Source: Stenocarpella maydis
Lineage: Eukaryota > Ascomycota > Sordariomycetes > Diaporthales > Diaporthaceae
Length of the DNA stretch: 64,000 nucleotides
Direction: 5' to 3'
NCBI GenBank assembly: GCA_002270565.1
Contig: NQMI01000069.1
Coordinates: forward strand, 170,820 to 234,819
Below are positions 55,833-64,000 of this stretch, one piece after another (position 1 is the stretch's first letter; each line of letters begins with the position of its first letter). The notes under the pieces were generated by a model. That model saw nothing but the letters and a program-made list of their open reading frames with translations, did not search any database and was not told where the DNA came from. The translations under genes and the position numbers were made by a program.

Positions 55833-57132
55833 ATGGCCATCCCCGACTTTGACGAGCTTCCAACGGTCGAGGGCATGCCCCAGGGCTGTGCCTGGGGGGT
55901 GTTTGACAAGGACGGCCAAAAGGATCTGTTGGGCACTCTCAACCTCCTCACGCCGGATGTCGTCGCCGCAGCCGCGAAGGAGGTCAAGGACGGCGTGTCG
56001 ATTTCTCTGAAGTAAGCACACGTCACTGGCCAAGCCCTAGACCGAGGATGATGTACTAACATGATGTCCTAATAGCTGGCCTCTTAATGGCATCAAGATC
56101 CCCTTGCCAGGCCGGAGGTCACCTGCCCACAAGGTCATCTCCCTCTCGGCCGGGGGGCTCATGCCACCTGGCTCTCATGGCTGGGATGATGAATTGGAGT
56201 TCAATACTCAATTCTCGAGTCAGTGGGATAGCCTGGTCCACGTGCAACACCAGCCTTCCGGCCTAGCATACAACGGCATCAAGCCGACCGAGGAAGGCCT
56301 CTCCTCGCCCCAGACAACAGCAGAAAATGGACAGCCCACGATCGACCACTGGCACGCTCGCGGCGGACTTGTCGGCCGAGGCGTTCTCATCGACTTCAAA
56401 GCGTATATGGAGTCCCAGTCTAAGCCATACAACTACCTAGATGGCCACCGCATTACTGTCGAAGAGGTGGAGGCGGTGGCGCGCCATCAGGGGGTTGAGT
56501 TCCGCCACGGTGATATCTTGGTGATTAGAACCGGGGCAACAGAGATGTGTAAGAGACATACGGACCCCCTTTTACAATGTTCTGGGCCTCTGCGGATGAA
56601 ACATGTCCATGGCGAGGTCCCGAGTGATAGTGCTGCTCTTGCACACATTCTTAGCTCTCAGGTTTCCCAGAGATGAAAACACTAACGGGGGTTCGCTTAG
56701 GGGAGAGCCCTACACCTGAAGACTTTGCCAAGATGCAACAAGCGAAACTGTCAGGATTGCACGGGGTCCCCGAGACAGCGAAGTGGGTGTGGAACAAACG
56801 TTTCTCTGCGGTTGCAGGTGACAGCCAGTCCTTTGAGGCATATCCTCCGATCAAGCCGGATGGCACAGAAGGCGGCCCTGGGGATCTAGGTAAAAGCCTC
56901 AACACGCGAAGTTTGTCTTTGCATGGATTGTGTTACTGACTGAGTTGTTTGTCTAGTCCTCCACCAGTACTTTCTTTCGCTCTTTGGCATGTGCATAGGG
57001 GAGTTGTGGGATTTGAAAGAGCTCTCTTCGTACTGCAGGAAGACGGGCCGGTATTCGTTTCTGCTGACGTCGGCACCACTTAACCACCCTGGGCTCGTCG
57101 CCTCCCCGCCAAACGCCTTGGCCATATTTTGA
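55833..57132 (+). CDS. Cyclase-family (PF04199-like) metal-dependent hydrolase, 4 exons, 351 aa
   Basis: Exons are 55833-56011, 56076-56548, 56662-56889 and 56957-57132, with introns of 64, 113 and 67 bp. The joined product has the conserved blocks of the fungal cyclase / kynurenine-formamidase-like family: MPQGCAWGVFDKDGQKDLLGTLNLLTP at the N-terminus, LNWPLN across intron 1, QWDSLVHVQHQ (probable metal-binding region), GRGVLIDF, GDILVIRTG, ETAKWVWNKRFSAVAGD, and the C-terminal PLNHPGLVASPPNALAIF. Members typically hydrolyse amide or ester bonds using a metal ion. No signal peptide. Intron 2 is the least certain: the acceptor chosen (CTCTCAG) avoids the in-frame stop that the nearby alternative (TTTCCCAG) would create. 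The substrate is unknown. Confidence 0.82.
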
Positions 57133-58240
57133 GAGGTTTAATGGGAGACAAGACTGCGGAACCACGGACAAGGATGCACAAGTCACAAGGTACTATATCA
57201 AGAGGCCGCAGCAGATACCTGTGCAACGGTCAATGGGCTGGAGGCTTTTTAGAAGTCGGACGGTTGTTGCGTATGCACGGCAGATGACGATAGATTGACG
57301 AAGAGAACAGAGCACTTGAGAAGTTGAGGGAGACATCTTGACAGAGCTCGCATGTGTTAGAAGGAGCGACGGTCGCCCGCACGGACCACCTGCTGAGACC
57401 TCCAAGTAGCTCCTTCAGAGCGTCCGATAGCGTAGGGATTTCTCCCCTCAACAACCAGATCAGATCAATACAATCATTCCAATCATCAGCATGTTGGCGT
57501 TCAGCTGGTCGCCGGGCGTGGCTAAAACCGAGTGAGATTCGAGTTAAAGGTATCTGTCGTCCCCGAGGCGGACAATTGGGTCTCGGTTGTCACCCTGCAG
57601 CTTTTGCTCGACCACCCTGGACTCAAGGCGACCCGGGACCTTGCCACCTCGACCTGATGGATTCGCCAGCGTGGGATTACACAACCTGAGTAATTACCAG
57701 GCAAGTGCAGGAGCTCGTCGGCAGTTTTGGATGTGGGCTGATTGCACCTCGGAGCCACGGTGGGCCATGAATGGCTCCAAACAGACAGGTATAAGTTGCA
57801 GTCCTGGCCGTCTCTGGCGCCCCGGCGGGCGGGCGAAGGCACTGCCAAGCTGCAGAGGCGAAGGCGCCGAGGCTGACATGACACAGGTCATAGCTCAAAT
57901 GTTGACACGCCAGAGTCAATCAATGCACAAGGTTATCCATCTGGCGGGGGAGGAGTGGCCGAGATATCAAGCTGTCCGAGGGCAACAGGCGTGCCCAATC
58001 GGGCCTAGAAGCACTGTATGAGCGTGTCGGATCTACTGCAGTGCAGATTGCCTGGTGACCGGCCAGGATTGATCCGCTGCTTACTGCGGGGCTGGTCGAT
58101 ATCATACCAGACACTAACCAAGTGGTGCTGTTGTTAAACTCATCTTGCATTCACAGCCCACACTACAGAAACTCATGAACCGCACTTGGCCTCATCATAT
58201 CTGCTCTCATTTTCAACACGACGGCTGAGCCTGCGCCATC
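57133..58240. other. Intergenic region upstream of the peptidase gene
   Basis: 1.1 kb between two plus-strand genes, with no coding sequence I can support. The minus-strand frames here overlap each other and carry no domain. Confidence 0.45.
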
Positions 58241-60046
58241 ATGGACGAGAAGCAGCCCTTTCTGGAGCCGACAGCCGGCCCTGAGCGGCCTCGAGATGGG
58301 GCCCAGCAGGCACGAGCCCAACGCACCAGAGGTCTTGTGCTGCTGGCCAGCCTCGTGGCCTGCCTTGCTCTTGTCCATTACTCGTGGGGTTCTCTCCTGC
58401 CGCCTGGCTACGGCCACCGCTGCCCACACCACCACCACCACCACCACCACGACGGCCAGGGCCAGCGGCACAGCTACGAGGGCGAGCACATCAGCTGGGA
58501 GAGGTGCGGCGAGATCAGCGGGCGGCCCGTCGAGTGCAGCACCATCACGGTGCCCATGGACCAGTTCAACGCGACCAACTCGGGCGACAAGGTCTTCACC
58601 GTCCCGCTCATCCGCCTGCGCGGCCGCAACGCCACCCAGAACCTCGTGCTGAACCCCGGCGGGCCCGGCGGCTCCGGCGCCGAGTTCCTGTTCCGCCGCG
58701 GCGAGCAGCTGCACACCATCGTGGGCGAGGGCTTCCACCTGCTGTCCTTTGACCCGCGGGGCATCAACGGCTCCACCCCGAAGGCGCTGTGCTTCCCGGA
58801 CCGCGAGGCGCGCCGTAGCCTTGCCACCGCCCCGCCGACGCGCCTCGTCGAGGACAGCGGGCCCGGCTACGCCAACGCGCACAACTACGTGCGCGCCTGC
58901 GCCGACACCATGGGCGAGCACGGCCTGTACATCAACACGCCGCAGACCGCCGCCGACATGAACAGCATCCTGGACGCGGTCGGCCAGAGGGACATGGTCT
59001 ACTGGGGCTTCAGCTACGGCACGCTGCTGGGGCAGACCTACGCCGGCATGTTCCCCGAGCGGGCGCGCCGCGTCATCATCGACGGCGTCGTCAACCAGTT
59101 CGACTGGTATGAGGAGCTGGCCAGCCCCGAGGACCTCTCCGATACGGTCAGGGTCTTCGAGGGCTTCCTCAGCGAGTGCATCAAGGCCGGCGCCGACGAC
59201 TGCCCCCTGGCGGCGCTCGCCGGCTCGGCCGACGAGCTGTGGGACAGGGTCATGGGCTTCGCCGAGGGCGTCTACGAGGAGCCCCTGGGCGTGTACATCA
59301 ACAACACGGCGTACGGCCTGTTTGACTACACTAAGATCCTCTTCTACGGCGTCTTCCCGGCCCTGTACAAGCCGGCAAACTGGTACGCGCTCGCGGACAG
59401 GCTCGCCAGGCTGCTGCAGGGCAACGCGACCGAGGCCTTCCTGGCCTACGGCACCGACAACCCCTTCGGGCTCGACGGCGACGCCAACACGTTTGTGGAG
59501 CTCAACGACCAGAGGTCGGGCCCCGCGCACTGGCCGCAGGACCGCCGGTCGGCGCTGGACATCATCGCGCCCGCCTTCAACTCGAGCCTCTTCGGCCCCG
59601 CCATGTACAGCGGCCTCTACGCCAAGCAGCAGTGGCGCATCCCCAGGACCCACGGCTACGTGCCCCGCCGCGGCGTCGAGACGGCCCACCCGCTGCTGAT
59701 CCTGTCCACGACCTACGACCCCGTCTGCCCGCTCGTGTCGGCGCGGTCGGCCAACGAGGCCTTCAGGGGCTCGCAGATCGTCGAGGTCAGGGGGTACGGC
59801 CACTGCTCGGTGGCCGTCGCGTCGTCGTGCCTCGCCAGGAGGGTCAGGGCGTTCCTCTACAACGGCACGCTGCCCGATGGCTACACGCAGTGCGAGGTCG
59901 ACGGGCCCTACTTTGTCAGGCCTGACGAGCACGGCAGGGCGCCGGCGGCGCTCAGGGAGTTTGACGACCCGGAGGAGGCGAGGATCCACAGGGCGCAGCT
60001 GCAGCTCGCGAGGGACCCCGGCTGGCCGGCCTGGCCGCGGTGGTGA
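58241..60046 (+). CDS. Membrane-anchored TAP-like / S33 peptidase (alpha/beta hydrolase), 601 aa
   Basis: Single exon with very high GC at third codon positions. After a 30-residue cytosolic N-terminus there is one hydrophobic anchor (GLVLLASLVACLALVHYSWG), which makes it a type II membrane or signal-anchor protein. A run of eight His residues follows shortly after. The catalytic domain has LNPGGPGGSGAEF (oxyanion loop), FDPRGINGS, the nucleophile elbow GFSYGT (about residue 255), the acid in STTYDPVCP and the His in GYGHCS. This is the pattern of tripeptidyl-aminopeptidase-like S33 enzymes, which release short peptides or act on prolyl or other small substrates. Several N-glycosylation sequons support a luminal or extracellular catalytic domain. 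The C-terminal 60 residues with paired Cys match the TAP-like C-terminal domain. Confidence 0.9.
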   Translation: MDEKQPFLEPTAGPERPRDGAQQARAQRTRGLVLLASLVACLALVHYSWGSLLPPGYGHRCPHHHHHHHHDGQGQRHSYEGEHISWERCGEISGRPVECSTITVPMDQFNATNSGDKVFTVPLIRLRGRNATQNLVLNPGGPGGSGAEFLFRRGEQLHTIVGEGFHLLSFDPRGINGSTPKALCFPDREARRSLATAPPTRLVEDSGPGYANAHNYVRACADTMGEHGLYINTPQTAADMNSILDAVGQRDMVYWGFSYGTLLGQTYAGMFPERARRVIIDGVVNQFDWYEELASPEDLSDTVRVFEGFLSECIKAGADDCPLAALAGSADELWDRVMGFAEGVYEEPLGVYINNTAYGLFDYTKILFYGVFPALYKPANWYALADRLARLLQGNATEAFLAYGTDNPFGLDGDANTFVELNDQRSGPAHWPQDRRSALDIIAPAFNSSLFGPAMYSGLYAKQQWRIPRTHGYVPRRGVETAHPLLILSTTYDPVCPLVSARSANEAFRGSQIVEVRGYGHCSVAVASSCLARRVRAFLYNGTLPDGYTQCEVDGPYFVRPDEHGRAPAALREFDDPEEARIHRAQLQLARDPGWPAWPRW

Positions 60047-60475
60047 GCACACGAAAAGGACACGCACGGGTGGCGGGCCGGCGATCGAGTCTCCCATGGC
60101 ATTGGGGGTCATCCGGGCACGCCTCGTCATCATACCTGACGAGCAGGGTGGGTGGTCATGGAACCGCTGTACGACATGTGATGGGACTTGGGAAGAGTGA
60201 ATTTATTCAAAGCGATCAATGGTATCTCTCTATGTTGCCCTTATGAACTCCGGCTGATGCACTTGATTACCCTCCTTGGATAACAATCCGCCACGTAATC
60301 CTATAACGCAAGGACAGGTCGCAAATGATGCAGCAAGAAACAAAAAAAAAAACAAAAAAAAAATAGATACAGCCAATTCCAAGAGCCTACAGGTGTCATG
60401 TCGTATGCCTGAACAGTCATCCAAAGATCATATCTTATACCTTTGCATATGTACAAAGCCGCTGGTTTGGTGCGC
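60047..60475. other. Convergent intergenic region with an A tract
   Basis: The region between the stop codons of convergent genes. It contains an A-rich tract interrupted by C (about 60341-60361). No gene. Confidence 0.5.
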
Positions 60476-61175
60476 TCATGCCGCACGGTAGTTGTCATAG
60501 GTGGTCTTGGGCTGCTCGGACGAGTAGGCAGGGGCGTCCTGAGGGTTGTAGCCCGGGTAGGCCGTGTTGTGGCTCAGGGGCTCCATGCCGGTGCCCGCAG
60601 GGGCATAGTTGGTCTTGAGCGTGCCCTTGCGCGACCTGTGGAAGATGACGCTGGCGTAGATGAGAAGGCCAATGAAGGAGGCGCTGGGGAGGAGGAAACC
60701 GAGTGTTAGCAAGCGATGAATTACACAGCTTGTACGGGGGGGGGGCGGGGCTGGTTTTGACTTACAGGATGATGATCGGGATGATAATGTTGACCGCCGA
60801 GCCGCCGGACCCGGCCAGGGACAAGCCCATCAGCACAACCCAGGCGGCGGTCTGGACGGCGTTGGTGATGAGGAAGAAGCGCGGGGTGAGGGTCCTCCTC
60901 GAGCGCTTGATGATGCAGACGATGTCGAGGGCCAGGCACACCAGGATGATGACGAGCACGACGACCATGACGGCGATGACGGCGCCGAGGCTCGACCGCT
61001 CGATGCCCTCGCCGTCGAGGCGGCCGTTGATCTCGTCGGAGAAGGCGCCGATGGCGGCCAGGGCGGCGACGTAGGCGGCGGCGAAGATGAGCATTATGAT
61101 GATGCGGACGACCCAGAAGGGGACCAGCACGCGCTTGAGGAACGGCGAGTCGCCGACGACGTGTGGCTGGGCCAT
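60476..61175 (-). CDS. Four-helix membrane protein (MARVEL-like layout), 2 exons, 205 aa
   Basis: Exon 1 is 61175-60766 and exon 2 is 60683-60476. The 82-bp intron has GTAAGT, a GCTAAC branch site and CCCCAG. Four hydrophobic segments are seen: VVRIIIMLIFAAAYVAALAA, LGAVIAVMVVVLVIILVCLA, an ITNAVQTAAWVVLMGLSL helix, and a last one that crosses the splice junction (IIIPIIILASFIGLLIYAS). A Tyr/Pro-rich C-terminal tail of about 50 residues follows (NYAPAGTG, YPGYNPQDAPAY). Small four-helix fungal proteins with this layout are often assigned to the MARVEL group, which acts in membrane organisation and trafficking, but no diagnostic motif is clear. It is convergent with the peptidase gene. Confidence 0.75.
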
Positions 61176-62616
61176 GGCTGTGTGTGTGTGGAGGGGGGGG
61201 GGTGGGTTTCCGGAGAGTTCTTGGTGAGGCTCTCGCGTCGTGGCTCTCTGGGCGAGGGCGTGTGTTGTTGCGCGGTCGAGATGCCTTTGTCTTTGGTGGA
61301 GATAAGTGGTGCGAGGTTGTAGGCCCCCCGCGCAACAGCTGCAGACAGAGGAACCCGCGACTGTATTTATTACCTGCGAGGACCGAGTGGGCATGCCAGA
61401 CTTTGTTGTCGACTTCCGGCTCCTGTCCTGGTCTTTCTCTGTCGCTGCTGCGGCTGCCTGCGCCACTTTGATTATCAGCACTCGCGAGCCTGTCCCGTCC
61501 GATGGTTTGCTTGTCAGTGGCGTCAAGGATTCCGCTCCTGGCCCGGGGGGGGGACAGCCCAAACCCCGCTCTTGATCCACTGGAAGACGTTGCATCGGCC
61601 CTGTCGCGTCGCCAGCCATGGCCGCTAGTGATGGCAGCCAAGCACTCGTTTTCAGGCAGTGACCTGTCAATCTGTGCTGGCAGGGCCCGCCCAGCAAAGT
61701 GCCAGGCATGCGCGCCCGGGACGGCCATCCTTTGTCTTCCTCCTCCCGGGGCTCAGCCTCTGCCGCCGCGCCCATCACTGCCGACCCGGACGAGAGCCGA
61801 GCCGGCCAGGCGGGTGGCTGGCACACGGCTGGCCTCTTGGGCGGCCCTCCCTGACGCACCCTGACGTGTAACGGCCGAGCGAGGACAGAAGCAAAAGTCT
61901 TGCACAGGAATGTCACCCACCGCCTTGTCGCCTGCACGGTTTCATCGCTCCCACACCCAGAGAGCGGCCCGGGTCAGGCCATGGGAATGAGCACGGGCGG
62001 AGCCAATTCTCGCCTCTGCTTACTGTTTGGTATCGCCATGGCCATGCTCATATCAGCCACGCGGGAACTACATCAGAGTGATGACACAAGGAAGAAATCA
62101 ACTGAAAGCCCCCACAGGGTCGTGATTGTAGCTTGACGTTGCATTCCCACCAGACGAGCGTGTCTGTGCGTATCTGCCGCACTAGATGCCATGTCAGGTA
62201 CATCAGCCTAGTGGTGGTTAGACATGTGTATGTGGCTGGATGGGCATGGGCACAATTAACAGAGCGATCGAAGCCGTATATGGCATATATCTATTTACGT
62301 TCTAGTTGGCCCTCCCTGCCAGCAGCGTCAAAAGAGACAAGCCCGGGCTCAGAGCTGTCGACAGGATCCGCGCCGGGCACTGTTCTCGAGCCACCCACGG
62401 ACAAGATGAACTCAAGACCGCGTCTATCGCAGGCGCCAATGGGCAGACCCATCGCGGACACGCACGCCGAGACATCAGCTGCCAGTGCGTCTTGTGTGGT
62501 CTGGGCGAATATCCTATTCCCAGCCCTGCCCTGCGCATAAGGGATCTCTACCCCCAGCTCGGCCGAGTACGGGCTCAAAAGCGCCCAGGACAACAACACC
62601 CACACCCGGCCGGCGC
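61176..62616. other. Intergenic region, GC-rich
   Basis: 1.4 kb between two minus-strand genes. A G-run (about 61192-61202) lies just upstream of the membrane-protein start codon. The long open frames through here follow from GC-rich composition and carry no domain. Confidence 0.5.
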
Positions 62617-63897
62617 TCACTCGTTCCACACGACCGCGCTCAGCCCGTCCTCGTTGTTCACCGTCCCGGGCGCCCCGACCTGCAGCTGCGCGAGCACGTC
62701 GCCCAGCCTCCCCGTGGACGCGTTGCGCGCGACCACCACGACGGTCGACGACGTCTGCCCGCCAAACGCCACCGCGTCGCCGGCCCTGTTGATGGAGAAG
62801 GTGCGCGGGAAGTAGGCGTGCGTGTTGGTGGCCTCGAGGAACGAGAGCGCGCCCGACGCCGGGTCGATGGCGAACGTGGCCGCCGAGTCCTGCCCGCTGC
62901 CGAACGACTGGTCGTTGCGGTTGGTCGCGTAGAGGAACGACCCGGCCGCGTGCACCTCGGCCGACTTGGACCCGGCCGGCGGCGACTTGCCCGCCGGGTA
63001 CGTGGGCGCCGACTGGAACTTGCGCAGGGACAGGCAGCCGCCCGGCTCCGACGCGGGCGGGGTGGTCACCGCCCACGCCGTCACGGACCCCGCGAGCTCG
63101 TTGACGACGTACAGGTACAGCGCCCCCGTCGAGGGCGAGGCCCAGAACTGGCCGTGCCGGGGCCCGTCGCCCGGCCCCGTCGCCGCCGCGGGGCAGCTGG
63201 CGAGCCCGCCCGTCGAGGCGTTGATGCTGAAGATGCGGATCAGGTCCGCGCCCAGGTCCGCGCTCAGCAGGAACCGGCCGGTCGGGTCGGTGAAGACCGA
63301 GTGCGGGTGCGGCTTGTCCTGGCGGGACGGGTCCGGCCCCGGCGCGGACATGTTGAAGGCGAGCCTCTGGACCTGCTGCGAGCCGCGCGACAGGGGCAGC
63401 TTGTATGTTGTTATGGTCGAGGGGGAGCTGTCTCGCTTTGTCAGGGGGTCCTGTCTTGTCTGGTGTCTCAGGGAGGGGGGGGGGGGGGAAACACGCCCCC
63501 CAGGGGGGCCTTACTATTCCGCCACGGCAAAGAACCCCCTCCCGTCGCTGCCTCCGTACAGCGCGCTGTGGACCCCGCCGCCGCCTGTCGGTGCCGTGTT
63601 GGCCACCTGCACGCTGGTGTCGTTGTTGACCTTGAGCGTGGTGAGCACGGGGGAGCCCCACTGCGCCTCGTCCGTGACATAGAGGTTGCCGGTCGGCGAG
63701 TCCAGCGTCAGCCAGCTGGGCGTGAGGCCGCCGGCCCGCAGGCTCGACGTGATGGCCAGCTGCCCCTTCCCGTTGCTTGCCGTGTAGGACAGCGAGTAGA
63801 TGGTGCCGCTGAAGTGCGATACGAGCAGGTTGGCAGCGAGGGCCGCTTCCGGCAGCAGGCATAGCGGTGCCAGCCACATCCTGGCAGACCACATCAT
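62617..63897 (-). CDS. Secreted lactonase-type seven-bladed beta-propeller (PF10282-like), 2 exons, 397 aa
   Basis: Exon 1 is 63897-63515 and exon 2 is 63427-62617. The 87-bp intron (GTAAGG to GACAG) includes a long C-run on the coding strand, and removing it avoids the TAG that would otherwise end the first frame. The protein begins with a signal peptide (MMWSARMWLAPLCLLPEAALA). Repeated blade motifs are visible: PSWLTLDSPTGNLYVTDE, HPHSVFTDPTGRFLLSADLG, STGALYLYVVNELAGSV, GSFLYATNRNDQSF and FPRTFSINRAGDAV. These are typical of the 6-phosphogluconolactonase-like / carboxy-cis,cis-muconate-cyclase-like propellers. A secreted member is unlikely to serve the pentose phosphate pathway; hydrolysis or cyclisation of an extracellular lactone is possible. 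The conserved DLGxD (DLGADLIRIF) and RNDQS residues are present. Confidence 0.87.
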
Positions 63898-64000
63898 CGT
63901 GAAGAACGTGTTTTCGGTATTGCCCACAGCACAAAGAGGCAGTGGGTTTTTGGGACAGGAACCTTTTTCATTATATTCCTCCCACGGCGGCCGGGATTAC
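63898..64000. other. Window end, upstream of the lactonase gene
   Basis: About 100 bp of upstream sequence. Nothing recognised. Confidence 0.4.

Noticed and set aside
58163..60133. Minus-strand open frame of 656 codons antisense to the peptidase gene
   Set aside because: It mirrors a GC-rich gene whose plus-strand product has a complete catalytic triad. The antisense product is Val/Ala/Gly/Arg-rich with no domain, as expected when GC-ending codons remove stops on the other strand.
60762..61937. Extension of the four-helix membrane protein to 391 residues
   Set aside because: The extension reads through an upstream G-run and has random composition. The ATG at 61175 gives a compact four-helix protein.
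62291..63934. Minus-strand frame of 547 codons over the lactonase gene
   Set aside because: It runs in a different frame of the same strand and has no start or domain. The spliced lactonase frame shows clear propeller repeats.

Overview
The window is nuclear DNA from a filamentous ascomycete (Pezizomycotina, quite possibly Sordariomycetes). The signs are short introns (about 56-165 bp) with GTRNGT-type donors, CTAAC/CTGAC branch sites and YAG acceptors; a heterokaryon-incompatibility (HET) gene; fungus-specific families (DUF7029/DUF7223, DUF7703, a CCPxGY membrane-protein family); and AT-rich islands that look RIP-mutated. It is a draft assembly, with a 16-base N run at 36701-36716 and one N at 49532. 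All gene models are hand-spliced from the sequence, and family names rest on motif recognition without a database search.

Layout. 0-9.4 kb: the 3' end of a membrane-protein gene, a frame-broken gene relic, a soluble epoxide hydrolase, a Thr-rich protein of unknown function, and an HSL-type alpha/beta hydrolase. 9.9-13.0 kb: a HET gene convergent with a mitochondrial carrier. 14.2-23.5 kb: a cell-surface CCPxGY protein, then a same-strand pair of a secreted tyrosinase and a stand-alone adenylate-forming (NRPS-like A domain) enzyme, then a seven-helix DUF7703 protein. 23.5-34.2 kb is mostly gene-poor and holds one PAF-acetylhydrolase-like gene, a 97-bp tandem duplication and AT-rich islands. 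34.3-38.6 kb: a secreted DUF7029/DUF7223 protein convergent with an MFS sugar transporter. 38.6-44.3 kb is gene-poor and repeat-rich. 44.35-57.1 kb: a small secreted 8-Cys protein, a Baeyer-Villiger-type flavin monooxygenase, a nested transposon locus, an LtrA-family membrane protein, a secreted GH97 glycosidase and a cyclase-family metal hydrolase. 58.2-63.9 kb: very GC-rich genes for a membrane-anchored TAP/S33 peptidase, a four-helix membrane protein and a secreted lactonase-type beta-propeller.

How it fits together. There is no classical PKS or NRPS cluster. The most pathway-like arrangement is the adenylation enzyme plus tyrosinase pair at 17.0-20.7 kb, which could make and oxidise a small aromatic acid-derived product. 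The secreted or surface proteins (tyrosinase, GH97, lactonase, 8-Cys protein, DUF7029 protein, peptidase) and the uptake and catabolic enzymes (sugar transporter, BVMO, cyclase, epoxide hydrolase) suggest an accessory, environment-facing part of the genome. The clearest structural discovery is at 48.5-49.4 kb: a 935-bp non-autonomous terminal-inverted-repeat element with a perfect 8-bp target duplication, into which a 246-bp solo LTR with its own 5-bp duplication has inserted.
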